Source: Duganella zoogloeoides
GTDB lineage: Bacteria > Pseudomonadota > Gammaproteobacteria > Burkholderiales > Burkholderiaceae_D
Length of the DNA stretch: 64,000 nucleotides
Assembly: GCF_034479515.1 (NCBI RefSeq)
Contig: NZ_CP140152.1
Coordinates: forward strand, 992,001 to 1,056,000
Reading direction: 5' to 3'
Shown: positions 1-9,920 of the stretch, piece after piece
Numbering within the stretch: the first letter of the stretch is position 1
Layout of the letters: every line of letters starts with the position of its first letter
Position numbers and translations under genes: made by a program
The notes under the pieces: model-generated
Told to the model about the DNA's origin: nothing
Seen by the model: the letters and a program-made list of their open reading frames with translations, nothing else
Database searches by the model: none

Positions 1-2
1 CG

Positions 3-1265
3 GGCATGTTTACCGCCAACTCGATGAACTGCCTGACCGAGGCGCTGGGCCTGTCCCTGCCAGGTAACGGCACCGTGCTGGCCACGCACTCGGACCGCGA
101 GCAGCTGTTCCTGCGCGCCGGCCGCCTGATCGTGGAGCTGGCCCGCCGCCATTACGAGCAGGACGACTACTCGATCCTGCCGCGCACCATCGCCAACAAG
201 GCCACGTTTGAAAACGCCATGGCGCTCGACGTCTCCATGGGCGGTTCCACCAACACCGTGCTGCACCTGCTGGCGGCCGCGCACGAAGCGGGCGTGGACT
301 TTACCATGGCCGACATCGACCGCATCTCGCGCAAGGTGCCCTGCCTGTGCAAGGTTGCGCCGATGACCGACAAGTACCACATCGAAGACGTGCACCGGGC
401 TGGCGGCATCATCTCGATCCTCGGCGAACTGGCGCGCGGCGGCCTGCTCGACACCACCCGCCCGACCATCCACGCGCCCACCATGGCCGACGCCATCGAA
501 CGCAACGACATCAAGCGCAGCGACGACCCGGCCGTGCACGAGCTGTTCCGCGCCGCACCGGGCGGCGTGCCCACGCAAACGGCATTCTCGCAATCGGAGC
601 GCTTCGCGTCGCTGGACCTGGACCGCAGCACCGGCTGCATCCGCGACAAGGAACACGCGTACTCGCAGGACGGCGGCCTGGCCGTGTTGTACGGTAACCT
701 GGCAGTCAACGGCTGCATCGTCAAGACCGCCGGCGTGGACGAGAGCATCCTCAAATTCAGCGGCAAAGCGCGCGTGTTCGAGAGCCAGGACGATGCAGTG
801 GCCGCCATCCTCGGCGACACCGTGCACGCGGGCGACGTCGTCATCATCCGCTACGAAGGACCGAAGGGCGGTCCGGGCATGCAGGAGATGTTGTACCCGA
901 CCTCGTACATCAAGTCGAAAGGCCTCGGTAAATCGTGCGCGCTGCTGACCGATGGCCGCTTCTCGGGCGGCTCGTCGGGCCTGGTAATCGGCCACGCCTC
1001 GCCCGAAGCGGCCGAAGGCGGCGCCATCGGTCTGGTGGAAGAGGGCGACATGATCGATATCGACATCCCCAACCGCACCATCAACCTGCGCATCACCGAC
1101 GCCGAACTGGCGGCGCGCCGCGCCACCATGGAAGCCAAAGGCGACGCCGCCTGGCAACCGGTGAACCGCGAGCGTTACGTCTCGCAAGCGCTGCAAGCGT
1201 ACGCCGCGCTGACGACGTCGGCCGACCGCGGCGCGGTGCGCGATTTGTCGCAGCTGAAGCGTTGA
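3..1265 (+). CDS. ilvD: Dihydroxy-acid dehydratase, 3' part (start lies left of the window)
   Basis: Dehydrates 2,3-dihydroxy acids to 2-keto acids in isoleucine/valine synthesis; a cytosolic Fe-S enzyme. The window opens inside the gene: the first codons read GMFTANSMN, the family motif that follows an Fe-S cysteine. About 420 residues are present out of the roughly 610-620 usual for the E. coli-type enzyme. GGSTNT, the EGPKGGPGM segment and FSGGSSG near the C-terminus are all visible. The stop is TGA. The in-frame ATG at position 6 is internal and not the real start. Confidence 0.96.
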   Translation, partial: GMFTANSMNCLTEALGLSLPGNGTVLATHSDREQLFLRAGRLIVELARRHYEQDDYSILPRTIANKATFENAMALDVSMGGSTNTVLHLLAAAHEAGVDFTMADIDRISRKVPCLCKVAPMTDKYHIEDVHRAGGIISILGELARGGLLDTTRPTIHAPTMADAIERNDIKRSDDPAVHELFRAAPGGVPTQTAFSQSERFASLDLDRSTGCIRDKEHAYSQDGGLAVLYGNLAVNGCIVKTAGVDESILKFSGKARVFESQDDAVAAILGDTVHAGDVVIIRYEGPKGGPGMQEMLYPTSYIKSKGLGKSCALLTDGRFSGGSSGLVIGHASPEAAEGGAIGLVEEGDMIDIDIPNRTINLRITDAELAARRATMEAKGDAAWQPVNRERYVSQALQAYAALTTSADRGAVRDLSQLKR

Positions 1266-1422
1266 CAGGCGCCCAAACCCGAATGTCATTGCCCTGATCA
1301 TTGAATAGTTAGAAGATCCTCTCGGTCATCCGCGTCAACCATGACGTTTACCTGCGCGTTAAATTCTGAAGAGAAAAACACTGTAAAATGTAGGGGCATT
1401 CGCAGCTTAACCGGAGAGGAAT

Positions 1423-1743
1423 ATGAAACGCAATTTGATGATGGTGGGTGTACTGGTCGCGTCGGCGTTCGCATCGCAAGCGGCGATGGCGGATGCCGGT
1501 TCGGATCTGGCCAAGGCCAAGAACTGCATGGCTTGCCACGCTGTCGCCACCAAGCTGGTTGGTCCATCCTACAAGGACGTGGCCGCCAAATACGCGGGCC
1601 AGAAAGATGCCGAATCCAAGCTCGTCACCAAGGTAATGAAGGGCGGTTCGGGCACCTGGGGCGCGATCCCGATGCCAGCCAACCCACAGGTGAACGAGGC
1701 GGAAGCCCGCACCCTGGTGAAATGGGTGCTGACGCAAAAGTAA
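1423..1743 (+). CDS. Small periplasmic c-type cytochrome (c551/c552-like)
   Basis: A 106-residue class I cytochrome c, an electron carrier of the periplasm. An N-terminal signal peptide (about residues 1-23, ending AMA) precedes a haem-binding CMACH (Cys35, Cys38, His39). Met83 in AIPMPAN is the likely axial ligand. The length fits the c551/c552 group feeding terminal oxidases or peroxidases. A purine-rich site (GGAGAGG) lies just before the ATG. It stands alone between ilvD and a convergent transport gene, so its redox partner cannot be told from context. Confidence 0.92.
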   Translation: MKRNLMMVGVLVASAFASQAAMADAGSDLAKAKNCMACHAVATKLVGPSYKDVAAKYAGQKDAESKLVTKVMKGGSGTWGAIPMPANPQVNEAEARTLVKWVLTQK

Positions 1744-1765
1744 GCGCTTTTGCGTCATACATAAA

Positions 1766-1796
1766 ACAAACGCGCCTTCGGGCGCGTTTGTCGTTG
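1766..1796. terminator. Bidirectional terminator between cytochrome c and the liv binding protein
   Basis: An 11-bp perfect stem (1766-1776 with 1781-1791) closes a TTCG tetraloop. It is T-rich on the plus side, with A-rich sequence on the left giving U-rich RNA on the minus strand. It sits between two convergent genes and can serve both. Confidence 0.85.
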
Positions 1797-1809
1797 TTAA
1801 GGCTGTTTT

Positions 1810-2958
1810 TTATTTGACCACTTCCACCTTGGTCTTCTTGCCATCCTTGTACGTGAACAAGGTCAGCGCGCCGTCCTTGATGTCGCCGTACTGGTCGAAC
1901 GAAATCAGGCCCGTCACGCCCTGGTACTTGATATTTTGCAGCGCCGGCAGGTACTTGGCCGGCTGCGACGATTTGGCTTCCTGCATGGCGGTAGCCATGG
2001 TCATCACGGCGTCGTACACGTACGGTGCATACAGCTGCACATCGCTGTTGTACTTCTTCTTGTAGCGGGCCACGAAGTCGTCGAGGTTCTTTTGCTCGGC
2101 CGGCGTCACGCCGCCCGCTTCGGCGCAGTACACCACGCCGTTGACCGCAGACGCGCCCGCCAGCTTGGGCAGCGCTTCGGTACACACGCCGTCGCCGCCC
2201 ATGTACTTGGCGGTGATCCCCAGCGCCTTCATCTGGCGCAGCAGCGGGCCGCCCACCGAGTCCATGCCGCCGAAGAATACCAGGTCCGGGCCCTTGCCAC
2301 GGATCGAGGTGAGGATGGCGTTGAAGTCGGTGGCCTTGTCGGTGGTGAATTCCTTGGCGACGATCTGCACGCCCGGGAACGACTTCTTGGCGCCCTTGAT
2401 GAACTCGTTGGCCACGCCCTGGCCATAGGCCGTGCGGTCATCGATCACGGCGATTTTTTTCGCGCCCAGCTTGCCCACGGCGTAAGTACCCAGGGTGCCG
2501 CCGAGCTTGGCGTCATTGGCGACCACGCGGAATGCCGATTTGAAGCCTTGCTGGGTATACTTGGTCTGGGTGGTGGCGGGGGAAATTTGCGGGATGCCGG
2601 CGTCGTGGTAAATCTTGGAGGCGGGAATCGAGGTGCCCGAATTGAGGTGGCCGATCACGCCGTTCACCTTGGCATCGACCAGCTTTTGCGCCACCGCCGT
2701 GCCCTGCTTGGGATCGGCGCCGTCATCTTCGAGCATCAGCACGAACTTGACCGGCTTGCCGTCGATCTTGATGCCCTTGGCGTTCAAGTCTTCGACCGCC
2801 ATCTTGGCGCCGTTTTCATTGTCCTTGCCGAGGTGAGCCGATGGACCCGAGACCGGACCGACGTGACCGATCTTGATGATTTCCTGGGCGCTTGCGCTGC
2901 CTGCGCCGGCAAAGGCCAGGGCGATGGCAAGTGGAATGAATTTAGTCTTGAACTGCAT
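1810..2958 (-). CDS. Branched-chain amino acid ABC transporter, periplasmic binding protein (LivJ/LivK type)
   Basis: A type I periplasmic binding protein of 382 residues that captures leucine/isoleucine/valine or similar amino acids for an ABC permease. A Sec signal peptide ends near SASA before QEIIKIGHVGP; the family stretch HLNSGTSIPASKIYHDAG follows. Two ATGs lie two codons apart (2964 and 2958). The GGAG at 2966-2969 is only 1 nt from the first but 7 nt from the second, so I chose 2958. No permease or ATPase gene is adjacent. The matching livHMGF operon lies near 51-55 kb and has no binding protein of its own, so the two may work together. Confidence 0.93.
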   Translation of the reverse strand: MQFKTKFIPLAIALAFAGAGSASAQEIIKIGHVGPVSGPSAHLGKDNENGAKMAVEDLNAKGIKIDGKPVKFVLMLEDDGADPKQGTAVAQKLVDAKVNGVIGHLNSGTSIPASKIYHDAGIPQISPATTQTKYTQQGFKSAFRVVANDAKLGGTLGTYAVGKLGAKKIAVIDDRTAYGQGVANEFIKGAKKSFPGVQIVAKEFTTDKATDFNAILTSIRGKGPDLVFFGGMDSVGGPLLRQMKALGITAKYMGGDGVCTEALPKLAGASAVNGVVYCAEAGGVTPAEQKNLDDFVARYKKKYNSDVQLYAPYVYDAVMTMATAMQEAKSSQPAKYLPALQNIKYQGVTGLISFDQYGDIKDGALTLFTYKDGKKTKVEVVK

Positions 2959-3049
2959 CGTCATTCTCCAAAAGTGTTATTCGATGGCGGTTGCTGAACG
3001 CCGCAGGATTTTCTGCAAGGCCAAAAGGTACAACAATTTGAAGACGGCG

Positions 3050-3081
3050 CAAAGCGGCAAACGTGATTGTTTTGCGCTTTG
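3050..3081. promoter_or_regulatory. Imperfect inverted repeat upstream of the liv binding-protein gene
   Basis: Arms of 13 nt (3050-3062 and 3069-3081) match at 11 positions, with a 6-nt spacer. It lies about 90-120 nt upstream of the binding-protein start and 97 nt past the end of the upstream minus-strand gene. No T-run follows on either strand, so an operator is more likely than a terminator. The binder is unknown. Confidence 0.4.
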
Positions 3082-3177
3082 ATGATGCGTTTTCTGGAAT
3101 GGTGCGGGGATGCCCGGAATGGGGGCGATCCGCGCACCAGGATGAGACAACATGCGCGAACAGGAAGGCGGGGAGAG

Positions 3178-3573
3178 TTACTTTTTCTGCGCTTGCAGGT
3201 GTACCAGTTCCTGCGACACGGCGCGGGCAACGATTTTTTCGATGGTGTCGTGCAGGCCGATGCGGATCTCGTTGGTGAGGCCATGCAGCGCGTGCGTGAG
3301 CACTTCGGCCATGCTGTCCTTGATGCGCTGCTCGAGCACGAAATCGACGCGCGATTGCAGCTTGTGCATGATGCGTTCGGCCAGGCGGTGTTCCATCATG
3401 GCCCACTCGGCATCGGTCCAGCCATCGACGGCTTCGGCCTCGAGCGCGGCGGCGATCTCGGCCTTGGTGGGCGCCAGCGGGGCCGTGGCGCCAGGGAGAG
3501 GGTCCTCGCCGGGTGCCTCGGTCTTCAGAACTTCGGTCAACACCGGGATGCTGTTATCAAAGGTTGAGCTCAT
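3178..3573 (-). CDS. Conserved hypothetical protein following holC
   Basis: A 131-residue soluble protein with no signal peptide or membrane segment. The first ~45 residues are acidic and Pro/Ala-rich. The rest is predicted helical and amphipathic (from WTDAEWAMMEHRLAERI onwards). I cannot assign a function; similar small proteins follow holC in Burkholderiales, possibly of the DUF2486 type. Its ATG overlaps the holC stop by 4 nt (ATGA at 3570-3573), so the two are translationally coupled and it may accompany the polymerase chi subunit. Confidence 0.75.
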   Translation of the reverse strand: MSSTFDNSIPVLTEVLKTEAPGEDPLPGATAPLAPTKAEIAAALEAEAVDGWTDAEWAMMEHRLAERIMHKLQSRVDFVLEQRIKDSMAEVLTHALHGLTNEIRIGLHDTIEKIVARAVSQELVHLQAQKK

Positions 3574-3995
3574 GATTTTCCTGCGACAAAGTGAGTGAGG
3601 GGATACTGTTGCTGCTTGTAGGCGACATAGCGCTTGCGGCCGGCAGCCGCATCATCCTCGTCCGAGGAAATCACTTCTATCATGCGCTCGAATCGGTCCA
3701 CGCGGGAGGGGGCGCGGCGCGACAGATTCACTAATAATTCGGTGTGTGGTAATTCCGCCTCATCGTTGTCGGTGAGTATGATCGGCGTGTGGTCGGCCAG
3801 TACATCGCCGGCCAGCACGTGCGGCAGGAAGTCGGTCGTGGAAAAGGTCCACATGGCGGTGTTGAGTTCCGCCAGCTGCTGCGCATCGTCCGCCAGCACC
3901 ACGATGCGATGGTTGGCGCCAAACGCCTTGCGCGCCAGGCGGCAGGCGTAGGCGACCTTGTCGGGGATGTTGGTGTGGAAGTCGATGCGCGTCAT
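3570..3995 (-). CDS. holC: DNA polymerase III subunit chi
   Basis: A 141-residue HolC homologue, which links the clamp loader to single-strand binding protein on the lagging strand. The start MTRIDFHTNIPDK, the core YACRLARKAFGANHRIVVLADD and the WTFSTTDFLPH motif are typical. The frame stays open upstream, but the ATG at 3995 has a good GGGGACAGC ribosome site and the protein begins where the family begins. It lies 11 nt after prlC and overlaps the next gene by 4 nt, so it is part of a folD-prlC-holC-hypothetical operon. Confidence 0.93.
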   Translation of the reverse strand: MTRIDFHTNIPDKVAYACRLARKAFGANHRIVVLADDAQQLAELNTAMWTFSTTDFLPHVLAGDVLADHTPIILTDNDEAELPHTELLVNLSRRAPSRVDRFERMIEVISSDEDDAAAGRKRYVAYKQQQYPLTHFVAGKS

Positions 3996-4006
3996 GCTGT
4001 CCCCGG

Positions 4007-6085
4007 TCAGGCGGCCATGCCGCTGTGGCGCAGCAGGGCGTCGATGCTCGGCTCGCGGCCACGGAAGGCCGTGAACGATTCCAGGGCCGGGCGCGAACCG
4101 CCCACCGACAGGATTTCGCGCAGGTAGCGCTTGCCCGCTTCGGTGGTGGCGTCCGGTCCCAGCGCCTTGGCTTCCTCGAACGCGGCATACGCGTCGGCCG
4201 ACAAGACTTCGGCCCACTTGTAGCTGTAGTAGCCGGCCGCGTAACCGCCGGAAAAGATATGGCCGAACGAGTTCTGGAAGCGGTTGAACGGCGGCGGCAC
4301 CACCAGCGAGAACTTGGCGCGCACGCTGTCGATCATTTGCTGCACGGTCTGGCCGGTGGTGGCGTCGTAGTCGTAGTGCAGGTGCATGTCGAGCAGCGAG
4401 AATTCCACCTGGCGCAGGGTCTGCAAACCTGACTGGAAGTTTTTCGCGGCCAGCATCTTGTCGAACAGTGCGCGCGGCAGCGGCTCGCCCGTGGTCACGT
4501 GCGCGGTCATGTGCTCGAGCACGTCCCACTCCCAGCAGAAGTTTTCCATGAACTGCGACGGCAGCTCCACCGCATCCCACTCCACGCCCGAGATGCCGGA
4601 CACGCCCAGTTCATCGACCTGGGTGAGCATGTGGTGCAGGCCGTGGCCGAACTCGTGGAACAGCGTGATCACTTCGTCGTGGGTAAACAGCGACGGCTGC
4701 GCCACGCCATCGACTGTGGCCGGCTCGGTGAAATTGCAGGTCAGGTAAGCGACCGGCGTCTGTACGCTGTGGGCGTTGGCGCGGCGGCCACGGGCGTCGT
4801 CCATCCAGGCGCCGCCGCTCTTGCCGGCGCGCGCGTACAGGTCGAGGTAGAACTGGCCGATCAGGATGCCGTCGCGCTCGATGCTGTAGAAGCGCACATC
4901 CTTATGCCATACCGGCGCCACGTCCGGCTTGATCTCGACCGCGAACAGGTTCTGGATCTGGCGGAACAGGCCATCGACCACCTTATGCTCGGGGAAGTAC
5001 TGTTTGACTTCCTGCGCCGAGAACGCGTAGCGGCGCTCCTGCAGTTTTTCGGACGCGTACGGCATGTCCCACGCCTGCAGGTCGTCGATGCCGAGCTCAT
5101 CCTTGGCGAACTGCCTGAGCTCTTCCAGGTCTTTTTGTGCGAACGGGCGCGCGCGCTGGGCCAGGTCTTCGAGGAAGCCGATCACGTGCTCGGGCGATTG
5201 CGCCATCTTCGGTACCAGCGATACTTCGGCAAAGTTCTTGTAGCCGAGCAGCTTGGCTTCTTCGTCGCGCAGGCGCAGCAGGGTGACGATGTTCTGCGTG
5301 TTGTCCCAATCGTCCTTCTTGCTGAAGACATCGCCCTGGTCCGAGGCCTTGGTGGCGTTGGCGCGGTACACGGTTGCGCGCAGCGCGCGGTTGTCGGCAA
5401 ATTGCAGGATCGGGTAGTACGACGGGAAGTGCAACGAGAACTGCCAGCCCTGCTTGCCGTCCTTTTGCGCGGACGCGTGGGCGGCTGCCTTGACGTCATC
5501 GGGCAGGCCGGCCAGTTCCGCTTCGTCGGTGACCAGCAGTTTGTAGTCGTTGGTGGCATCGAGCACGTTTTCCGAGAAGCGCGTGGAGACGGCCGCCTGT
5601 TCTTCCTGGATCGCTGCAAAGCGTTCCTTCTGGTCGGCCGCCAGTTCGGCGCCACCCATGCGGAAGTCGCGGATGGCGTTGTCGATGATGCGCTGGCGCG
5701 CCGGCGACAGGCTGGCGAAGCTATCGGACGCGCGCAAGGCCTTGTACTTGGCGAACAGCGCTTCGTTCTGCGACAGCTCGGTCCAGAACTCGGTCACCTT
5801 CGGTTGATTGTCGTTGTAGGTGGCGCGCAGTTCGGGCGTGTCCACCACGCTGTTGAGGTGGTTGACAATGCTCCAGGCGCGACCAAGCAGCTCGGTGGCG
5901 TTTTCCAGCGGCGTGACGAAACTGTCCCAGGTCACGTCGTCCTGTGGCGCTTCGAGTTGCTGCACGATGGTGCGCGAGCGCGCCAGCAGGTGGTCGATCG
6001 CGGGCGTGACGTGCTCGGCGAGGATGGCGTCGAAACGCGGCAAGCCGGAAAAGTCTAAGAGAGGGTTGGTTGCGTCTGTAGTCAT
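4007..6085 (-). CDS. prlC: M3 family zinc oligopeptidase (oligopeptidase A)
   Basis: A 692-residue cytosolic metallopeptidase that degrades short peptides, including cleaved signal peptides. The zinc motif HEFGH is at residues 477-481 (FHEFGHGLHH) and the third ligand region GVEWDAVELPSQFMEN follows about 25 residues later. There is no signal peptide. Length and the C-terminal FSGGYAAGYYSYKWAEV segment are typical of PrlC/OpdA. It follows folD by 17 nt and precedes holC by 11 nt. Confidence 0.95.
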   Translation of the reverse strand: MTTDATNPLLDFSGLPRFDAILAEHVTPAIDHLLARSRTIVQQLEAPQDDVTWDSFVTPLENATELLGRAWSIVNHLNSVVDTPELRATYNDNQPKVTEFWTELSQNEALFAKYKALRASDSFASLSPARQRIIDNAIRDFRMGGAELAADQKERFAAIQEEQAAVSTRFSENVLDATNDYKLLVTDEAELAGLPDDVKAAAHASAQKDGKQGWQFSLHFPSYYPILQFADNRALRATVYRANATKASDQGDVFSKKDDWDNTQNIVTLLRLRDEEAKLLGYKNFAEVSLVPKMAQSPEHVIGFLEDLAQRARPFAQKDLEELRQFAKDELGIDDLQAWDMPYASEKLQERRYAFSAQEVKQYFPEHKVVDGLFRQIQNLFAVEIKPDVAPVWHKDVRFYSIERDGILIGQFYLDLYARAGKSGGAWMDDARGRRANAHSVQTPVAYLTCNFTEPATVDGVAQPSLFTHDEVITLFHEFGHGLHHMLTQVDELGVSGISGVEWDAVELPSQFMENFCWEWDVLEHMTAHVTTGEPLPRALFDKMLAAKNFQSGLQTLRQVEFSLLDMHLHYDYDATTGQTVQQMIDSVRAKFSLVVPPPFNRFQNSFGHIFSGGYAAGYYSYKWAEVLSADAYAAFEEAKALGPDATTEAGKRYLREILSVGGSRPALESFTAFRGREPSIDALLRHSGMAA

Positions 6086-6102
6086 GTCAGTTTCCGGTAG
6101 GT

Positions 6103-6948
6103 TTAAGCGCGCTCGGCGGCTTCGACGGTATTCATCAACAACATCGTAATCGTCATCGGGCCCACGCCGCCCGGCACCGGGGTAATGTGGGACGCCACTT
6201 CCTTGACGCCTGCAAAATCCACATCACCGCACAGCTTGCCTTCGTCGTTGCGGTTCATGCCCACGTCGATCACGATGGCGCCCGGCTTGACCATGTCGGC
6301 GGTCAGCACGTTGCGGCGGCCCACGGCGGCCACTACCACGTCGGCCTGGCGCGTAAAGACGCCGAGGTCCGGGGTGCCACTGTGGCAGATGGTGACGGTG
6401 GCGTTGGCTTGCAAGAGCAGCAGGCCCATCGGTTTGCCGACGGTATTGCTGCGGCCGATGACCACGGCGTGCTTGCCCTTCAGATCGACGCCGGTGCTTT
6501 CAATCAGCTTCATGCAGCCGTACGGCGTGCACGGGCGGAAGCCTTCCAGGCCCGTCATCAGTTCGCCGGCGCTCAGTACCGAGTAGCCATCGACGTCCTT
6601 GGTGGTGGAGATCGCTTCGATCACCTTGTGCGGATTGATATGCTTGGGCAGCGGCATTTGCACCAGGATGCCGTGGATTTTCGGATCGGCGTTCAGCGCT
6701 GCGATACGTTCAAGCAGGGCAGCTTCGGACAGGTCGGCCGGGTATTGTTCCTTGAGCGAATAGAAACCGGCATCCTCGCAACCCTTGACCTTGTTGCGTA
6801 CATACACGTGGCTGGCGGGATCGTCGCCGACCAGGATCACGGCCAGGCCGGGTTGTTTGCCTTTGGCGGTGAGCACGGCAGCACGTGCAGCAATTTCAGC
6901 ACGCAGTTTTTGGGAGAGGGCGATTCCGTCGATCAGTTGAGCAGACAT
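6103..6948 (-). CDS. folD: Bifunctional methylenetetrahydrofolate dehydrogenase / methenyltetrahydrofolate cyclohydrolase
   Basis: Interconverts 5,10-methylene-, methenyl- and 10-formyl-tetrahydrofolate with NADP in one-carbon metabolism. Its 281 residues are full length. Seen are [14 protein letters not shown] with the catalytic lysine, the dinucleotide segment [19 protein letters not shown], and the C-terminal [15 protein letters not shown]. It is the first gene of the minus-strand cluster and diverges from aceE. The start has no strong Shine-Dalgarno. Confidence 0.97.
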   Translation of the reverse strand: MSAQLIDGIALSQKLRAEIAARAAVLTAKGKQPGLAVILVGDDPASHVYVRNKVKGCEDAGFYSLKEQYPADLSEAALLERIAALNADPKIHGILVQMPLPKHINPHKVIEAISTTKDVDGYSVLSAGELMTGLEGFRPCTPYGCMKLIESTGVDLKGKHAVVIGRSNTVGKPMGLLLLQANATVTICHSGTPDLGVFTRQADVVVAAVGRRNVLTADMVKPGAIVIDVGMNRNDEGKLCGDVDFAGVKEVASHITPVPGGVGPMTITMLLMNTVEAAERA

Positions 6949-7095
6949 GTTTTAACCAGGTTAGGAGGATTGGAAGAGGGAAGCGAGATTATAAGCGCTA
7001 ACGCGACCGGTCCCGCGATTTCCGGCCTGTTGGAATGCTGCACCGCACAAGATTTTCATAGGGAAATCCCACGATATGAAATGACTTATCATAGT

Positions 7096-7124
7096 TTGAA
7101 AAAGCAAAAAATCACTGTTAGAAT
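7096..7124 (+). promoter_or_regulatory. Sigma70-type promoter of the aceE-aceF-lpdA operon
   Basis: TTGAAA at 7096-7101 and TAGAAT at 7119-7124 each match consensus at five of six positions, with a 17-nt spacer. The predicted start near 7131 leaves a leader of about 86 nt before the aceE ATG. Confidence 0.75.
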
Positions 7125-7216
7125 CCCCACACGTCGTAGAAGTATTGGTAAATAATCAGCGTTCCACAGGCCCGGCAGATGCACCACACGGGCCTTTAAC
7201 TCAGGAGACTTAACAC

Positions 7217-9907
7217 ATGTCAGATCAACTCGACCAGGTACCGGCAAGCACCGACCCTGATTCGCAAGAAACCAAAGAATGGTTGGATTCCCTGGCCTCG
7301 GTACTCGAACAAGAGGGCCCTGATCGTGCGCATTACCTGCTGGAACGCCTGATCGACCTGGCACGCCAGAGCGGCTCGGATATCCCGTTCTCCGCCAATA
7401 CCGCCTACGTCAACACCATCCCGGTTGAGCAGGAACAGCACTGCCCGGGCAATCTCGAATACGAAGAAAAACTGCGCTCGTGGATGCGCTGGAACGCCAT
7501 GGCGATGGTCGTCAAGGCCAACCGCGTCGATGGCGATCTCGGTGGCCACCTGTCCTCGTTTGCCTCGCTGGCCAACATGCTGGGCATCGGCTTCAACCAC
7601 TTCTGGAAAGCGCCAAGCGAAAATCATGGCGGCGACCTGCTGTACATCCAGGGGCACTCCTCGCCGGGCGTGTATGCGCGCGCGTTCCTCGAAGGCCGCC
7701 TGACCGAAGACCAGCTGACCCACTTCCGCCGCGAAGTGGACGGTGGCGGCCTGTCGTCGTACCCGCACCCGAAACTGATGCCGAACTTCTGGCAGTTCCC
7801 TACCGTCTCGATGGGTCTGGGCCCGCTGATGGCGATCTACCAGGCGCGCTTCCTGAAGTACCTGCACGCGCGCTCGATCGCCGACACCACCGACCGCAAG
7901 GTCTGGGCCTTCTGCGGCGACGGCGAGATGGACGAACCGGAATCGCTGGGCGCGATCGGCATGGCCTCGCGCGAAAAGCTCGACAACCTGGTCATCGTCG
8001 TCAACTGCAACCTGCAACGTCTGGACGGTCCGGTGCGCGGCAACGGCAAGATCATCCAGGAACTGGAAGGCGAGTTCCGTGGCGCCGGCTGGAACGTGGT
8101 CAAAGTCGTGTGGGGCCCGGGCTGGGACGCACTGCTGGCCAAGGACAAGGAAGGCATCCTGCGCAAGGTGATGATGGACACCGTGGACGGTGAATACCAG
8201 AACTACAAGGCCAAGGACGGCGCGTACGTGCGCAAGCACTTCTTCGGCAAGCATCCAAAGCTGCTCGAGATGGTTGCCAACATGACCGACGATGACATCT
8301 GGCGCCTGACCCGTGGCGGCCACGATCCGCACAAGATCTACGCCGCCTTCAAGGTCGCGCAGGAACACAAGGGCCAACCGACCGTGCTGCTGGTGAAAAC
8401 CATCAAGGGCTTCGGCATGGGCAAGCACGGCGAAGCACGCAACACCGCGCACAACACCAAGAAACTGACCGACGAAGCCGTGCGCGAAATGCGCGACCGC
8501 TACTCGATCCCGATTCCGGACGATCAACTGGCCGACATCCCGTTCTACAAGCCAGCCGACGACGCACCGGAAATGAAGTACCTGCACGAGCGCCGCGCGG
8601 CCCTCGGCGGCTACCTGCCGGCGCGCCGCATGCAAGCGGACGAAAAGCTGACGGTGCCACCGCTCTCCGCATTCCAGAACGTGCTGGACGCCACGGCCGA
8701 AGGCCGCGAAGTATCGTCCACCCAGGCTTACGTGCGTATCCTGACCACGCTGCTGAAAGACCAGAGCGTGGGCGCCCGCATCGTGCCGGTGCTGGTCGAT
8801 GAATCGCGCACGTTCGGTATGGAAGGCCTGTTCCGCCAGGTTGGTATCTTCAACCAGCAGGGCCAGTTGTACGAGCCGGTCGATAAAGACCAGGTCATGT
8901 ACTACCGCGAAGACAAGGCCGGCCAGATCCTGCAAGAGGGTATCAACGAAGCCGGTGGTATGAGCTCGTGGATCGCTGCGGCGACCTCGTACTCGACCAA
9001 CAACCGCGTGATGATCCCGTTCTACACGTACTACTCGATGTTCGGCATGCAGCGTATCGGCGACCTGGTATGGGCCGCCGCCGACATGCGCGCCCGTGGC
9101 TTCCTGATGGGCGGCACCGCCGGCCGCACCACGCTGAACGGCGAAGGCCTGCAGCACGAAGATGGCCACAGCCACCTGTTTGCCGCTGCGGTCCCGAACT
9201 GCATGCCGTACGACCCGACCTTCGGTCACGAGCTGGCAGTCATCATCCAGGACGGTATGCGCCGCATGGTGGAAGAACAGGAAGACGTGTTCTACTACAT
9301 CACCATCATGAACGAGAACTACCCGCACCCTGGCATCAAGCCAGGCCAGGAAGAGGGCATCCTGAAAGGCCTGTACCTGCTGCAAAAAGGCGACGAGTCG
9401 CTGCAACAGCGCGTGCAGTTGCTGGGTTCCGGCACCATCCTGCGCGAATCGATCGCGGCGCAAGACCTGCTGAAAAACGACTGGAACATCGCGGCCGACG
9501 TCTGGTCCGCACCGTCGCTGACGCTGGTGGCGCGTGACGGCCAGGACGCCGAACGCTGGAACCTGGTCAACCCGGCCAAGGAACAGCGCGTACCGTACGT
9601 GACGCAACTGATGAACGCCACCACCGGCCCGATCGTTGCCACCACCGACTACATGCGTGCGTTTGCGGAACAGATCCGTGCCTTCATTCCGAAGGACCGT
9701 ACCTACCGCGTACTGGGCACCGACGGCTTCGGCCGTTCGGACAGCCGCGTCAAGCTGCGCGAATTCTTTGAAGTGAACCGTTACTACATCACGGTCGCCG
9801 CACTGAAATCGCTGGCCGAAGAAGGCAAGCTGGACGTGTCCGTGGTTGAACAGGCCGTGGCCAAATACAACCTCGATCCGAACAAACCTAACCCAGTGAC
9901 TCAATAA
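7217..9907 (+). CDS. aceE: Pyruvate dehydrogenase E1 component, homodimeric type
   Basis: Thiamine-diphosphate enzyme that decarboxylates pyruvate and acetylates the lipoyl arm of E2. Its 896 residues fit the AceE family. The thiamine-diphosphate motif GDGEMDEPESLGAIG, the GGHLSSFAS loop, and the transketolase-like C-terminal half (HEDGHSHLFAA, RVLGTDGFGRSD) are visible. AGGAG lies 9 nt before the ATG. It is first in the operon and is separated from aceF by 126 nt holding a REP doublet. Confidence 0.98.
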   Translation: MSDQLDQVPASTDPDSQETKEWLDSLASVLEQEGPDRAHYLLERLIDLARQSGSDIPFSANTAYVNTIPVEQEQHCPGNLEYEEKLRSWMRWNAMAMVVKANRVDGDLGGHLSSFASLANMLGIGFNHFWKAPSENHGGDLLYIQGHSSPGVYARAFLEGRLTEDQLTHFRREVDGGGLSSYPHPKLMPNFWQFPTVSMGLGPLMAIYQARFLKYLHARSIADTTDRKVWAFCGDGEMDEPESLGAIGMASREKLDNLVIVVNCNLQRLDGPVRGNGKIIQELEGEFRGAGWNVVKVVWGPGWDALLAKDKEGILRKVMMDTVDGEYQNYKAKDGAYVRKHFFGKHPKLLEMVANMTDDDIWRLTRGGHDPHKIYAAFKVAQEHKGQPTVLLVKTIKGFGMGKHGEARNTAHNTKKLTDEAVREMRDRYSIPIPDDQLADIPFYKPADDAPEMKYLHERRAALGGYLPARRMQADEKLTVPPLSAFQNVLDATAEGREVSSTQAYVRILTTLLKDQSVGARIVPVLVDESRTFGMEGLFRQVGIFNQQGQLYEPVDKDQVMYYREDKAGQILQEGINEAGGMSSWIAAATSYSTNNRVMIPFYTYYSMFGMQRIGDLVWAAADMRARGFLMGGTAGRTTLNGEGLQHEDGHSHLFAAAVPNCMPYDPTFGHELAVIIQDGMRRMVEEQEDVFYYITIMNENYPHPGIKPGQEEGILKGLYLLQKGDESLQQRVQLLGSGTILRESIAAQDLLKNDWNIAADVWSAPSLTLVARDGQDAERWNLVNPAKEQRVPYVTQLMNATTGPIVATTDYMRAFAEQIRAFIPKDRTYRVLGTDGFGRSDSRVKLREFFEVNRYYITVAALKSLAEEGKLDVSVVEQAVAKYNLDPNKPNPVTQ

Positions 9908-9920
9908 CAGTCGGTTGGTA

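Noticed and set aside
7220..9904. Minus-strand open frame of about 890 codons opposite aceE
   Set aside because: Same cause: an antisense shadow of a highly biased gene, with no recognisable motif and no ribosome site.
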